The notes below the pieces were generated by a model. That model did no database searches, was not told where the DNA came from, and worked only from the letters and a program-made list of their open reading frames with translations. A program made the translations under genes and the position numbers. DNA of 64,000 nt from Flavobacterium quisquiliarum (GTDB lineage: Bacteria > Bacteroidota > Bacteroidia > Flavobacteriales > Flavobacteriaceae), in NCBI RefSeq assembly GCF_019308285.1, contig NZ_WWEM01000022.1, positions 124,001-188,000 of the forward strand. Reading direction: 5' to 3'. Positions 18,596 through 27,052 of the stretch are shown here, piece after piece. Position 1 is the stretch's first letter. Each line of letters begins with the position of its first letter.

Positions 18596-18609
18596 GAGCT
18601 TTGAAGCTC
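18596..18609 (-). terminator. terminator after the toxin gene
   Basis: GAGCT-TTGA-AGCTC (18,596-18,609) followed on the minus strand by a run of T. It lies 4 bp past the toxin stop. Confidence 0.75.
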
Positions 18610-18612
18610 CCT

Positions 18613-18903
18613 TTATAATTGCTGTGTAAAATTTCGTTTAGTTGAAAATATTTTTGAAATATAAACTACTTGATCCTCTACCAAATACAATATCTTATAA
18701 TCCCTAACTATAATTCTTCTATATTCTGGTTCAATTTCGTCTTTTTGATATTGTTCACTAAAACGTATAGTTTTAGTCGTATTCAAAATTTCACTTTTAA
18801 TATTATAGGCACCTTGAACTGATTTCTCTTTATAATAATTAAAAATTGTTTTCAACTGATTTTTGGCTGTATGAGTCCAAACAACCTTTAAAAACGTATC
18901 CAT
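18613..18903 (-). CDS. RelE/ParE-family toxin
   Basis: A 96-residue basic protein with the RelE/ParE fold pattern: helix pair (WTHTAKNQLKTIFNYYKEKS), the EYRRIIVRDYKILYLVEDQVVYISKIFSTKRN strands with a conserved Arg and the final Phe-rich strand. This matches the plasmid stabilisation system protein family (PF05016). Its ATG overlaps the stop of the upstream gene by one base (TAATG), the classic antitoxin-toxin order. Whether it cleaves mRNA on the ribosome (RelE-like) or inhibits gyrase (ParE-like) cannot be decided from this sequence; the short helical start favours ParE. Confidence 0.85.
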   Translation of the reverse strand: MDTFLKVVWTHTAKNQLKTIFNYYKEKSVQGAYNIKSEILNTTKTIRFSEQYQKDEIEPEYRRIIVRDYKILYLVEDQVVYISKIFSTKRNFTQQL

Positions 18904-19154
18904 TACCAGTTTTCAGATTCTTTTTCTAAATCTTCCTGTGAAGTGTATTCTCCTCTTTCAATTTCTAATTTAGCATCAGCCAGTTGTGCTTTATACTCAT
19001 TCCTAGTAATTGGTTTTCCTTCTACTGAAAATGCAACTATTTCTTCCTCCTGATAACTTTCAATAACAGCTTTTACTACTTTTAAAAGACGCTCATCTGC
19101 CATGTTAATATACTCTAACACACTTTCTCTCAACTCTAAGGCTCCCATAATCAT
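18903..19154 (-). CDS. antitoxin of the RelE/ParE module
   Basis: An 83-residue acidic protein located directly upstream of the toxin with a one-base overlap. The first 35 residues (ALELRESVLEYINMADERLLKVVKAV) look like a helical DNA-binding or dimer domain. The C-terminal part (ADAKLEIERGEYTSQEDLEKESENW) is an acidic helix with a terminal Trp, as expected for the toxin-wrapping segment. An ATG at 19,148 is an equally good start. A TATCTTTG element at 19,177-19,170 (minus) may be the module's promoter and the site of autoregulation. Confidence 0.8.
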   Translation of the reverse strand: MIMGALELRESVLEYINMADERLLKVVKAVIESYQEEEIVAFSVEGKPITRNEYKAQLADAKLEIERGEYTSQEDLEKESENW

Positions 19155-19291
19155 ACTTTTTTAATCTTTCAAAGATAGAGATTTTCGTTCAGCTTTTAAA
19201 GCGAAAAAAGAAAACCATTTCACATCGATTTAAAAACTAAATCTTTGCAAAATGGCTTATCAACCTAAAAAAATATCAACTAAACTAGTTG

Positions 19292-19702
19292 TTATTCAAT
19301 CACAACTTTCTGAGTTAAGAATTCCGTTTCTGATTTTTTGAATTTAATTTCGAAAGTTCCTTTTACAGAAGATTTGAATTTGTAAACTGTCTTTTTAGGA
19401 TCTGGCACTTGCTGCGTGCAAACTTCTGATGGATATTTTGCAATTACTTGCAATCCTTTTACGTCTCCAATTGTTACTTCTGAAATTTTATCGAATTCTG
19501 CACAAGCATTATCTACAACATAAGTTACATCATAGCTTAATTCGTCATTTACTTTTCCTGTTGCTGGTCCTTTGATTTCTGTTACTAAAGCAGCCTTTGT
19601 AGTTGGAACTGGAGTTTTCTCATCGTCATCATTACTGCATGACGCAAATGAAATTGATAAAAATAATACTACCAAAACTGATTTTAAACTAAAACTTTTC
19701 AT
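19292..19702 (-). CDS. small surface lipoprotein, function unknown
   Basis: A 136-residue protein with a lipoprotein signal peptide (SVLVVLFLSISFASC) and the acidic stretch SNDDDEK directly after the cysteine, which matches the lipoprotein export signal for surface display in Flavobacteriia. The mature part is mostly beta (VKNDE LSYDVTYVV, TVYKFKSSVKGTFEIKFKKSE) and resembles a single immunoglobulin-like domain with two cysteines (NACAEF, EVCTQQ) that could form a disulfide. I recognise no specific function. It stands alone after the toxin-antitoxin pair. Confidence 0.75.
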   Translation of the reverse strand: MKSFSLKSVLVVLFLSISFASCSNDDDEKTPVPTTKAALVTEIKGPATGKVNDELSYDVTYVVDNACAEFDKISEVTIGDVKGLQVIAKYPSEVCTQQVPDPKKTVYKFKSSVKGTFEIKFKKSETEFLTQKVVIE

Positions 19703-19871
19703 ATAAAATAATAATTAATTGTTAATTACTATGAAGACGTGCCTTGGTTGCAATGGTTGCTTAGAAAAAATGTTAAAAAGTTTCAACTACAGATTAAACA
19801 ATTATAAATCAATACCTTATTTGATGAAAAAACATTTAAAAAATACCGTTATTTCTTATGAAAATAAAAAA

Positions 19872-19983
19872 GTTATCGCCTAGCCCCGATAGGAACGGTA
19901 TCTCCCGATTTAGAAAAACAAGGCTTTTTCAGCCGTAGTTTTTGTTAATCGGGAATTAAGTGGATAGCGGGACAAAAGGTTCT
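19872..19983 (+). ncRNA. candidate structured RNA element (recurrent Bacteroidota intergenic motif)
   Basis: The element begins CGCCTAGCCCCGATAGGAAC and ends GTGGATAGCGGGACAAAAGG. In between is a nested stem: TCCCGATT (19,903-19,910) with AATCGGGA (19,947-19,954), AAAAAC (19,914-19,919) with GTTTTT (19,938-19,943) and GGCT/AGCC (19,922-19,925 with 19,931-19,934). I recall the TAGCCCCGAT ... TAGCGGGA frame from many flavobacterial intergenic regions, and it may correspond to a published Bacteroidota RNA motif such as Flavo-1, but I cannot confirm the family. Strand is taken from the orientation in which the motif reads TAGCCCCGAT first. It occupies most of the 365-bp gap between the lipoprotein and DUF808 genes. 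Confidence 0.5.
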
Positions 19984-20020
19984 TTTGAAAAACGATTTGA
20001 TCTGCTCCTAAAAACAAAAA

Positions 20021-20042
20021 AACACCAGCGTTAACTGATGTT
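20021..20042 (-). terminator. terminator after the DUF808 gene
   Basis: AACACCAG (20,021-20,028) and CTGATGTT (20,035-20,042) pair with one G-U, followed on the minus strand by a T run. Confidence 0.7.
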
Positions 20043-20067
20043 TCTTGAAATAAATTTTGATGTTTTA

Positions 20068-20952
20068 TTATGCTGCTTTCTTTTTAAAAATCTTTTTGAA
20101 GAGATTTACAAAAAGTAAAACAATAAATCCGAGAACTAAACCGATTGTAAATTCTTTGATAATCGCTGGGATTTTAATTTCTTCTGATAAATGATGGAAA
20201 TAAGGAATGTAGTGCACAAAGATTCCTCCAGCGACTAAAAGTAATGCAATTGTACCAATTACCGTCAAACCTTTTATTACTAACGGAAGAGCTTTAACTA
20301 ATAAATTTCCAATAAATCTAGAAAGACTCTTTTCACTCTTACTACGTTTTATTAGCTTAAATCCTGCTTCATCCATTCTGACAATAAGTGCCACAATTCC
20401 ATAAACTCCAATTGTTGCAACAATTGCAATTATTGAAGTTACAATTATCTTCTGTATAAGCGGCTCATCCATTACAGTACCTAATGCGATAATTACAATC
20501 TCGACTGATAGAATAAAATCTGTAATAATTGCTGACTTAACTTTTTCTTTTTCGATTACTAGGATTTCTTCTTCTGTAAGAACTTCATCTGTAATCCCTT
20601 CAGATTCTTCGTGTTTGTGAGGAAAAATAAATTCATAAATTTTTTCGGCTCCTTCGTATGCTAAAAAAAGTCCTCCTAAAACCAAAATTATTATAATAGC
20701 TATTGGAAAAAAAGCACTTAATAAAAAGGCAATTGGAAGAATGATGATTTTATTCAACAGTGAACCTTTACTGATTGCCCACAAAACTGGTAATTCTCTT
20801 GAAGATGCAAATCCAGAAGCTTTTTCTGCATTTACTGCTAAATCATCGCCTAGAATTCCAGCTGTTTTCTTTGCAGCAACTTTACTCATTACTGCAACAT
20901 CATCCATAATTGCAGCGATATCATCTAATAAGGCGAAAAAACCTGAACCCAT
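20068..20952 (-). CDS. DUF808 (YedI-like) inner membrane protein
   Basis: A 294-residue membrane protein. The N-terminus GSGFFALLDDIAAIMDDVAVMSKVAAKKTAGILGDD is diagnostic of the DUF808/YedI family. Hydrophobic segments lie at about 65-85, 86-100, 140-160, 170-190, 225-245 and 265-290. A central cytoplasmic stretch (HKHEESEGITDEVLTEEEILVIEKEKVKSA) is acidic. Function is unknown; family members are annotated as putative transporters without direct evidence. It is a single gene with a terminator behind it. Confidence 0.88.
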   Translation of the reverse strand: MGSGFFALLDDIAAIMDDVAVMSKVAAKKTAGILGDDLAVNAEKASGFASSRELPVLWAISKGSLLNKIIILPIAFLLSAFFPIAIIIILVLGGLFLAYEGAEKIYEFIFPHKHEESEGITDEVLTEEEILVIEKEKVKSAIITDFILSVEIVIIALGTVMDEPLIQKIIVTSIIAIVATIGVYGIVALIVRMDEAGFKLIKRSKSEKSLSRFIGNLLVKALPLVIKGLTVIGTIALLLVAGGIFVHYIPYFHHLSEEIKIPAIIKEFTIGLVLGFIVLLFVNLFKKIFKKKAA

Positions 20953-21063
20953 TTTTTTAAATTTATTTTTAGTGATGCGAATCTAGACATTTTGCCTTAA
21001 TCTGCCCAATAATCGGGCATCAAAATTTGTGTTTTTTATTCCTATTTTTCTGTATTGCGATTT

Positions 21064-21183
21064 TTAACTGCATTGTCCTAACAGCACCCATAGAATAATA
21101 AAAACAATGATAGTTCCGAAACAGCCGCCTCCTAACTTTTTAGCACCGTATCCTGCAAGTAATCCTCTAAAAATATTGTTCAT
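21064..21183 (-). CDS. 39-residue glycine-rich membrane peptide
   Basis: A short frame from the ATG at 21,183 to the TAA at 21,064. The peptide starts MNNIFRGLLAGYGAKKLGGG, has one strongly hydrophobic helix (TIIVFIILWVLLG) and ends GQCS. The Gly-rich, basic N-terminal half followed by a single membrane segment is protein-like rather than random, and codon choice resembles its neighbours. It sits between DUF808 and clpB in a gap of 400 bp that is otherwise empty. I do not know its function; it is probably a small membrane protein. Confidence 0.6.
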   Translation of the reverse strand: MNNIFRGLLAGYGAKKLGGGCFGTIIVFIILWVLLGQCS

Positions 21184-21300
21184 GACTTTGTAATTTTAAT
21201 TAATAATTTGCTGATTTTTATAGATTTAAAATTGATTATTTTTTAACGAACACTTGTTATAAGAATTGACTAAAAAGTTTCAGAATTCACGGCTAAAAAA

Positions 21301-21330
21301 AAAAGCACCAGTCTTTCGACTGATGCTTTT
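21301..21330 (-). terminator. intrinsic terminator after clpB
   Basis: AAAAGCACCAGTC (21,301-21,313) and GACTGATGCTTTT (21,318-21,330), 13-bp arms with one mismatch, loop TTTC, T run on the minus-strand side. Confidence 0.88.
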
Positions 21331-21352
21331 CTTAAGATTAACATGAAAAAAA

Positions 21353-23950
21353 TTATTTAGCTGTCTGGTTTCTAAAGACCAAATTGCCATCGAAAGCATC
21401 TAATAAAATAATGCTGTCTGTTGTTATGTTTCCTGCCAAAATTTCTTTTGATAATTGATTCAATACTTCTCTTTGTACCACACGTTTCACTGGTCTTGCA
21501 CCAAAATGCGGATCATAACCTTTGTCTGCCAAATATGCAATCGCTTCTGGAGTTGCGTCCATTGTGATACCTTGCAACGCAAGCATTTTTGTAACGCTTT
21601 TTAACTGCAGACTTACAATTCTTGAAATATTCTCTACCGTAAGCGGCGTAAACATTACAATTTCGTCAATACGGTTGATAAACTCAGGACGAACTGTTTG
21701 TTTTAATAATCCTAAAACTTCGTTTTTAGCTGCTTCTGTTGCTGCTTCAACACCGCCTTTAAGATTCTCAAATTTCTCCTGAATAATATTACTTCCCATA
21801 TTTGAGGTCATAATAATAATCGTATTTCTAAAATCAGCCAAACGTCCTTTGTTGTCTGTCAAACGTCCTTCGTCTAGAACTTGCAATAAAATATTGAAAG
21901 TATCTGGATGCGCTTTTTCAATCTCGTCCAACAATACAACAGAATACGGTTTTCTACGAACCGCCTCTGTCAACTGACCACCTTCGTCGTAACCTACGTA
22001 TCCTGGAGGTGCACCCACTAAACGGCTCACGCTGTGGCGTTCTTGATACTCACTCATATCGATACGTGTCATGGCGTTTTCGTCATCAAAAAGATATTCT
22101 GCTAAAGCTTTTGCCAGCTCTGTTTTACCAACTCCAGTTGTTCCTAAGAACAAGAACGATCCAACAGGTTTTTTCATATCCTGTAAACCGGCGCGACTTC
22201 TGCGGACAGCATCACTCACGGCTTCTATTGCTTCTTCCTGTCCTACTACACGTTTGTGCAGTTCATCTTCTAAATGCAATAGTTTTTCTCTTTCTGTCTG
22301 AAGCATTTTCATAACCGGAATTCCTGTCCATTTTGCTACAACTTCAGCAATATCTTCTCTGGTAACTTCTTCTTTTATCAAAGAATTTCCAGATTGAAAC
22401 TCTAACAATTGTTTTTGCAAAGTTTCTTGGCGTTCCTGTGCTTCTTTTATTTTTCCGTAACGAATTTCGGCTACTTTTCCGTAATCGCCATCACGTTCTG
22501 CACGTTCTGCTTCGTATTTAAAGTCTTCAATTTCGTGTTTTACAGCCTGAATTCCGTCAACGATATCTTTTTCCTGTTTCCATTTTGCATAGATTTCATT
22601 GCGTTCTTCTTTTAGGTTGGCCAATTCCATTCCTAAAATTTTCAGTTTGCTTTCTTCTTTTTCACGTTTAATGGCTTCGATTTCGATTTCCAACTGCATG
22701 ATTTTACGATCCAAAACGTCTAATTCTTCTGGTTTTGAATTGATTTCCATACGCAGTTTAGAAGCCGCTTCGTCCATCAAGTCAATTGCTTTATCTGGCA
22801 AGAAACGATTCGTAATATATCTTTGCGAAAGTTCTACCGCAGCGATAATCGCTTCGTCTTTAATTTGAACTTTATGGTGTGTTTCGTATTTCTCTTTGAT
22901 TCCACGTAAAATCGAAATCGCACTTTCAGTATCTGGCTCATCGATCAATACTTTTTGGAAACGTCTTTCAAGCGCTTTGTCTTTTTCAAAATATTTTTGA
23001 TATTCATCTAAAGTCGTTGCACCAATCGCTCTTAGCTCTCCACGAGCCAAAGCTGGTTTCAGAATATTAGCCGCGTCCATTGCGCCTTCTCCTCCACCTG
23101 CACCAACAAGCGTGTGAATCTCGTCAATAAACAAAACGATATCTCCATCTGCAGCTGTAACTTCTTTTACAACCGATTTCAAACGTTCTTCAAATTCTCC
23201 TTTGTATTTCGCTCCGGCAATCAAAGCTCCCATATCTAGAGAGAAAACGATTTTATCTTTTAAGTTTTCTGGAACGTCTCCGTCTACAATTCTGTGCGCT
23301 AAACCTTCTGCAATGGCAGTTTTACCAACTCCGGGTTCTCCAATTAACATTGGATTATTTTTTGTTCTACGAGTCAGAATCTGCAAGACACGACGAATTT
23401 CTTCATCACGGCCAATAACTGGATCTAATTTTCCTGTACGTGCTAATTCGTTTAAATTTTTAGCATATTTGTTTAAAGAATTATAAGTTTCTTCAGCAGA
23501 AGCCGATGTTACTCTTTCTCCTTTACGTAATTCTTCAATTGCTGCTTTCAGCCCTTTTCCTGTAACTCCCTGATCTTTTAAAATCTGAGAAACTTTACTT
23601 TTTGAATCGAAAATAGCCAAGATTAAATGTTCAATCGAAACATATTCATCGTTCATTTTTTGAGCAATAATCTCCGCTTCGTTCAAGGCTTTATTTGCAT
23701 CTCTAGAAAGCATTACATCTCCTCCAGATACTTTTGGAAAACTCTGAATTGTACTGTCTAAAATTTGCAAAAACAAAGGCACATTTACATTTAGTTTTTT
23801 CAGAATAAATGGCGCTACGTTTTCATCCACTTCAAAAATGGCTTTGAAAATGTGTTCATTTTCAATTTGCTGCTGGCCATTTCGTTGTGCTAATTGCTGC
23901 GACAACTGAATGGCTTCCTGCGATTTAATAGTAAATTTATTGATATTCAT
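21353..23950 (-). CDS. clpB: ATP-dependent chaperone ClpB (disaggregase)
   Basis: Hexameric AAA+ protein that extracts polypeptides from aggregates together with DnaK. The 865-residue length is standard. Order of parts: N-terminal double Clp repeat (about 1-145), first AAA+ module with Walker [10 protein letters not shown] and Walker B VLFIDEIH, middle coiled coil (about 400-525, rich in [10 protein letters not shown] and [14 protein letters not shown]), and second AAA+ module with GTTGVGKTE, the [24 protein letters not shown] pore region and C-terminal D2-small domain. The coiled coil separates it from ClpA and ClpX. No CIRCE element is evident in the 200 bp upstream. Confidence 0.97.
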   Translation of the reverse strand: MNINKFTIKSQEAIQLSQQLAQRNGQQQIENEHIFKAIFEVDENVAPFILKKLNVNVPLFLQILDSTIQSFPKVSGGDVMLSRDANKALNEAEIIAQKMNDEYVSIEHLILAIFDSKSKVSQILKDQGVTGKGLKAAIEELRKGERVTSASAEETYNSLNKYAKNLNELARTGKLDPVIGRDEEIRRVLQILTRRTKNNPMLIGEPGVGKTAIAEGLAHRIVDGDVPENLKDKIVFSLDMGALIAGAKYKGEFEERLKSVVKEVTAADGDIVLFIDEIHTLVGAGGGEGAMDAANILKPALARGELRAIGATTLDEYQKYFEKDKALERRFQKVLIDEPDTESAISILRGIKEKYETHHKVQIKDEAIIAAVELSQRYITNRFLPDKAIDLMDEAASKLRMEINSKPEELDVLDRKIMQLEIEIEAIKREKEESKLKILGMELANLKEERNEIYAKWKQEKDIVDGIQAVKHEIEDFKYEAERAERDGDYGKVAEIRYGKIKEAQERQETLQKQLLEFQSGNSLIKEEVTREDIAEVVAKWTGIPVMKMLQTEREKLLHLEDELHKRVVGQEEAIEAVSDAVRRSRAGLQDMKKPVGSFLFLGTTGVGKTELAKALAEYLFDDENAMTRIDMSEYQERHSVSRLVGAPPGYVGYDEGGQLTEAVRRKPYSVVLLDEIEKAHPDTFNILLQVLDEGRLTDNKGRLADFRNTIIIMTSNMGSNIIQEKFENLKGGVEAATEAAKNEVLGLLKQTVRPEFINRIDEIVMFTPLTVENISRIVSLQLKSVTKMLALQGITMDATPEAIAYLADKGYDPHFGARPVKRVVQREVLNQLSKEILAGNITTDSIILLDAFDGNLVFRNQTAK

Positions 23951-24156
23951 ATTTTTTTTGATTTGATTGATTTTATTTGTTTAATATTCTATAAGATTAA
24001 AGTTACGATTTATTGAAGTACATTTTTAACTCAAATAATCTAACTTTGTATTCGAATAGACAAATTATATTCCACAACAAAAAAACAGACAAAACGGCAT
24101 TAAAAAACTGATTTTTATTATTTTTAAATGTCAAAAAGTCATAAAACAAGCCAAAT

Positions 24157-24546
24157 ATGAGTTTTTTTAATTCAATCTTCGGAAGTTCAGAGAACTCAGA
24201 AGCTCCAAAAAGTAAAGTAAACTGGACAGAATTAACAGATATTCTTCAATTACAGGAAATTGAAGCGATCTCTAATGAAAAACCTGTTGTAATTTTTAAG
24301 CACAGTACAAGATGCAGCATCAGCCGAATGGCCTTAAAACAATTTGAAAGAGAATTTGATCTTGAAGATGTCGTTGACGCGTATTTCCTTGATTTGATTG
24401 CACATCGTGATATTTCAAACGAAATTGCCAGTAGATTTGGAGTTTACCACGAATCTCCTCAATTGATTTTAATCAAAAATGGAAAAGCTGTTTACGATGT
24501 TTCGCACAGCGATATCGATGCAGAGGCACTGAAAAGCAAAGTATAG
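24157..24546 (+). CDS. ytxJ: bacillithiol-system redox protein YtxJ
   Basis: A 129-residue thioredoxin-fold protein. The motif FKHSTRCSISRMALKQFERE places a single Cys in the position of the CxxC active site, with Ser as the second residue, which is the YtxJ (DUF2847) signature. The cis-Pro region is HESPQLILIKNGKAVYDVSH. YtxJ is proposed to be a monothiol bacilliredoxin that removes bacillithiol from protein thiols; bacillithiol is used by many Bacteroidota. It is a single gene, convergent with the DUF2157 pair across a palindromic repeat. Confidence 0.9.
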   Translation: MSFFNSIFGSSENSEAPKSKVNWTELTDILQLQEIEAISNEKPVVIFKHSTRCSISRMALKQFEREFDLEDVVDAYFLDLIAHRDISNEIASRFGVYHESPQLILIKNGKAVYDVSHSDIDAEALKSKV

Positions 24547-24624
24547 TTTTTTTTCGCCACGAATTCTCGAATTATTTTTGATAATCTTTGAAGATATGAA
24601 TTCGTGAATTCGTGGCGAAAAAAC
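24547..24624. repeat. CGCCACGAATTC palindromic repeat, copy 1
   Basis: TTTTTTCGCCACGAATTC (ending 24,566) faces its inverse, GAATTCGTGGCGAAAAAA (24,606-24,623). The arms extend to about 24 bp with one or two mismatches and enclose about 30 bp. The A/T-flanked hairpin lies between convergent genes and could act as a bidirectional terminator. Confidence 0.82.
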
Positions 24625-24628
24625 CAAT

Positions 24629-25795
24629 TTAAAAACTTTCTCCAGACCCGCCTCCGCTAAAACCTCCTCCTCCAAATTCCATTGGAGAATCTTGTGGTTT
24701 TACTTCTGGTTTCATTCCAAAAGTTGAAGCTACTACTAAAGCCTCAGCATTTAAAATTGCATCGGAATGATTGATTCTATCTGGTTTAAACGTCAAACCA
24801 CTTTCTTTTTCTTTTAATTTTCTAATAGAGAAATACGCTATCGCGAATAATATAAGTCCACCCAAAGTTAGCGCTGCTTCTATCGGCAAAACGGCATAGT
24901 AAAATCGAATAGTATAAATTGAAAATCCAATTCCTAGAAAGCTAATCCAAAGCATAATTCTATCTTTTGTTCTTAAAGCTTGAATTAAATACATAGTTGG
25001 AATCACAAAAGTAAAAGCGTAAAAGAAAAAAGCAAACGGAATATCGGTTCCTGGTTTTACTTCAGTCCCTAAAAGCTCTTCTGATAGTTCTCTCACAACC
25101 ATATAATTACAAGAAAGATAAAACAATATCAAACAAAAACTATTCGCTAATAAAAGTCCATTATAATAGTAACTCTTGATTAATTGGTTGATTAATTTCT
25201 TTGTCACAAAATAAAAAATTACAGCAAAAATCATGGCTGTAAATGGTAGAATGGCTCTTCCAATATCTCCAAATTCAAACATTTGAAAAAACAAAAATGC
25301 AGTAACCGCCAAACAAAAAACCAGCATTGAAAGTAAATGCAGGTATCTGATAAACATAAAAATAGAAGCTGCAGCCATAAATAAAGCTATAACAGACTCA
25401 TATCCATCCGTAGTAATTCCGATAGCAAATCCTATGTTTAAAATAGCTCCTAAGATAAAAGCATCATCTAAACCGTGATTATGAAAATTTTGTTTCGCCA
25501 ATAATTCGGAGCCAACAAAACCAACAGCTGCAAAAATATAACAGCAGATTTGAAAATAAGCATTCTCTGCATTCATTCCAACAATAGAAATAGCACCACA
25601 AATAGAACTATATAACATACTTCCTAGCAAAAAGAATCCAATTCTAACCAAAATGTTATCCTGACTTCTAAAAGCCAGCAATTCCTTTTTTATAAATTTC
25701 TTTTGTTCTTTACTTATAAAACCTCCTTTAAATAAAGTATCAGCTTCATCTACTAAGATTTGATTATCCAGTATTTTTTTATCGTACACTATCAT
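24629..25795 (-). CDS. polytopic membrane protein with glycine-rich tail (DUF2157 partner)
   Basis: A 388-residue membrane protein. After a soluble N-terminus of about 60 residues (KQKKFIKKEL) there are about nine hydrophobic segments, then a cytoplasmic or periplasmic tail ending EFGGGGFSGGGSGESF. The N-terminal segment DTLFKGGFISKEQKKFIKKE resembles the DUF2157-type start of its partner. The gene overlaps the upstream membrane gene by 4 bases (ATGA), so the two are translationally coupled. I do not recognise a function. Confidence 0.75.
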   Translation of the reverse strand: MIVYDKKILDNQILVDEADTLFKGGFISKEQKKFIKKELLAFRSQDNILVRIGFFLLGSMLYSSICGAISIVGMNAENAYFQICCYIFAAVGFVGSELLAKQNFHNHGLDDAFILGAILNIGFAIGITTDGYESVIALFMAAASIFMFIRYLHLLSMLVFCLAVTAFLFFQMFEFGDIGRAILPFTAMIFAVIFYFVTKKLINQLIKSYYYNGLLLANSFCLILFYLSCNYMVVRELSEELLGTEVKPGTDIPFAFFFYAFTFVIPTMYLIQALRTKDRIMLWISFLGIGFSIYTIRFYYAVLPIEAALTLGGLILFAIAYFSIRKLKEKESGLTFKPDRINHSDAILNAEALVVASTFGMKPEVKPQDSPMEFGGGGFSGGGSGESF

Positions 25796-26790
25796 TCTGC
25801 AATCTCTTTATGAAAGTTTTTAATTAATTTAATAAACATTATAATAGAGCCTATAAAATAAGCCGGTAATAAGAAAAAAAACAATTCCCAAATATCAGAG
25901 AAATCGACATTTTCAAAAAGTCTGAACAAAACTATATTTGCTCCAATGTAGCCGTATACAATCATAAAAACATATAGAGACAATGCTTTTAATTCGTAAC
26001 TAATCTTATAGAAATAAAAAGTAGATCCTGCTAAAACAACAGCAAAAATCAACCAGATTAAATTATAATGATTTAATAAATTGCTAATCGATGCAATACT
26101 GATAATATGCAAGGCAAAAGTCAAAAAGATCAAACTGAAATGTGTTTTTAATGCAATTCGATTACTATAGATTGTCCACAAAATCAATAAAACGCCAAGC
26201 ATAACAGCGGAATAGCTCAAACTCTCACTGGCATAAAAATCATTATTATTTAATAAATCTTGAGGCGTAACAGAAAGTCCAACATAAGCCGCCAAACCAG
26301 TAACCGCAATAGTAAGAACACTTCGATTGTCAAAATAATAAGCACAAAAGAAACTTACAATAGTTGGCACTAATGTCGCCAATCCGTAATGTTCTCCAAA
26401 AGGTTTGTATTGAAACTGTAGATAACCAATAAAGATACAGGTTAAGATGTTAGCCAGTAAAACCAAATATTCCAAAACAGGGTGCTCAAACTGTGTTTCT
26501 GTTTTCTGAAATCCTTTTGAATTTTTGAAGCAATAAAAAAGGCAAACTGCAATTACAATTAAAAGAAGTGATAGAATAGCAATGTGTCCAATTGAGTCTA
26601 TATTTTCATAAATCAGTATTCCAATTCCTGAAGTAAATAATAAGACCGATAAATAAAGGAAAAGTTTTAATTCTGCATTTAACGAAAATATATTTAAATT
26701 TCGATATGCTTTAATTTCCTCAAACTGATTTTCTGTAATCAAATCTTTTTCAAATAGGCCTGCAGTGGCCTGATCATTAAATTTCTTCAT
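25792..26790 (-). CDS. DUF2157 domain-containing membrane protein
   Basis: A 332-residue membrane protein beginning with the soluble DUF2157 helix region (ATAGLFEKDLITENQFEEIKAYR), then about eight membrane segments starting near residue 40 (LFLYLSVLLFTSGIGILIYENID). DUF2157 proteins are widespread and uncharacterised. Its TGA is embedded in the start ATGA of the next gene, so both are made together, presumably as one complex. No extended promoter is clear in the 260-bp AT-rich gap upstream, which holds nothing else that I can see. Confidence 0.8.
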   Translation of the reverse strand: MKKFNDQATAGLFEKDLITENQFEEIKAYRNLNIFSLNAELKLFLYLSVLLFTSGIGILIYENIDSIGHIAILSLLLIVIAVCLFYCFKNSKGFQKTETQFEHPVLEYLVLLANILTCIFIGYLQFQYKPFGEHYGLATLVPTIVSFFCAYYFDNRSVLTIAVTGLAAYVGLSVTPQDLLNNNDFYASESLSYSAVMLGVLLILWTIYSNRIALKTHFSLIFLTFALHIISIASISNLLNHYNLIWLIFAVVLAGSTFYFYKISYELKALSLYVFMIVYGYIGANIVLFRLFENVDFSDIWELFFFLLPAYFIGSIIMFIKLIKNFHKEIAE

Positions 26791-26981
26791 TCGATTAATT
26801 TAAATTGATATCCAAATATATGGATTTAGTATGAATTTTCTCTTTTAAATCAATTGGCTTACTATTTTACACCACTTTTACCCTCGATTCATTTTGGAAA
26901 AACAACCTTTTTAAGTGTAAAACAAACACTTAATGTTCTTGTAGTCAAAACTTTAAAATATAAAAAAAATGCTAAATTAAT

Positions 26982-27010
26982 TTGAAATTAATCTGAATCC
27001 TCTACATTTA
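26982..27010 (+). promoter_or_regulatory. predicted promoter of the pectate lyase
   Basis: TTG (26,982-26,984), an 18-bp spacer, then TACATTTA (27,003-27,010), seven of eight bases of TAnnTTTG. It is 42 bp before the ATG. Confidence 0.6.
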
Positions 27011-27052
27011 TGCAATCGATTACATTAACTATTAGACCACAAAAAACCACAA

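Noticed and set aside
22009..22314. Long open frames antisense to clpB
   Set aside because: They are explained by codon bias of clpB on the other strand. The clpB frame is complete and conserved.
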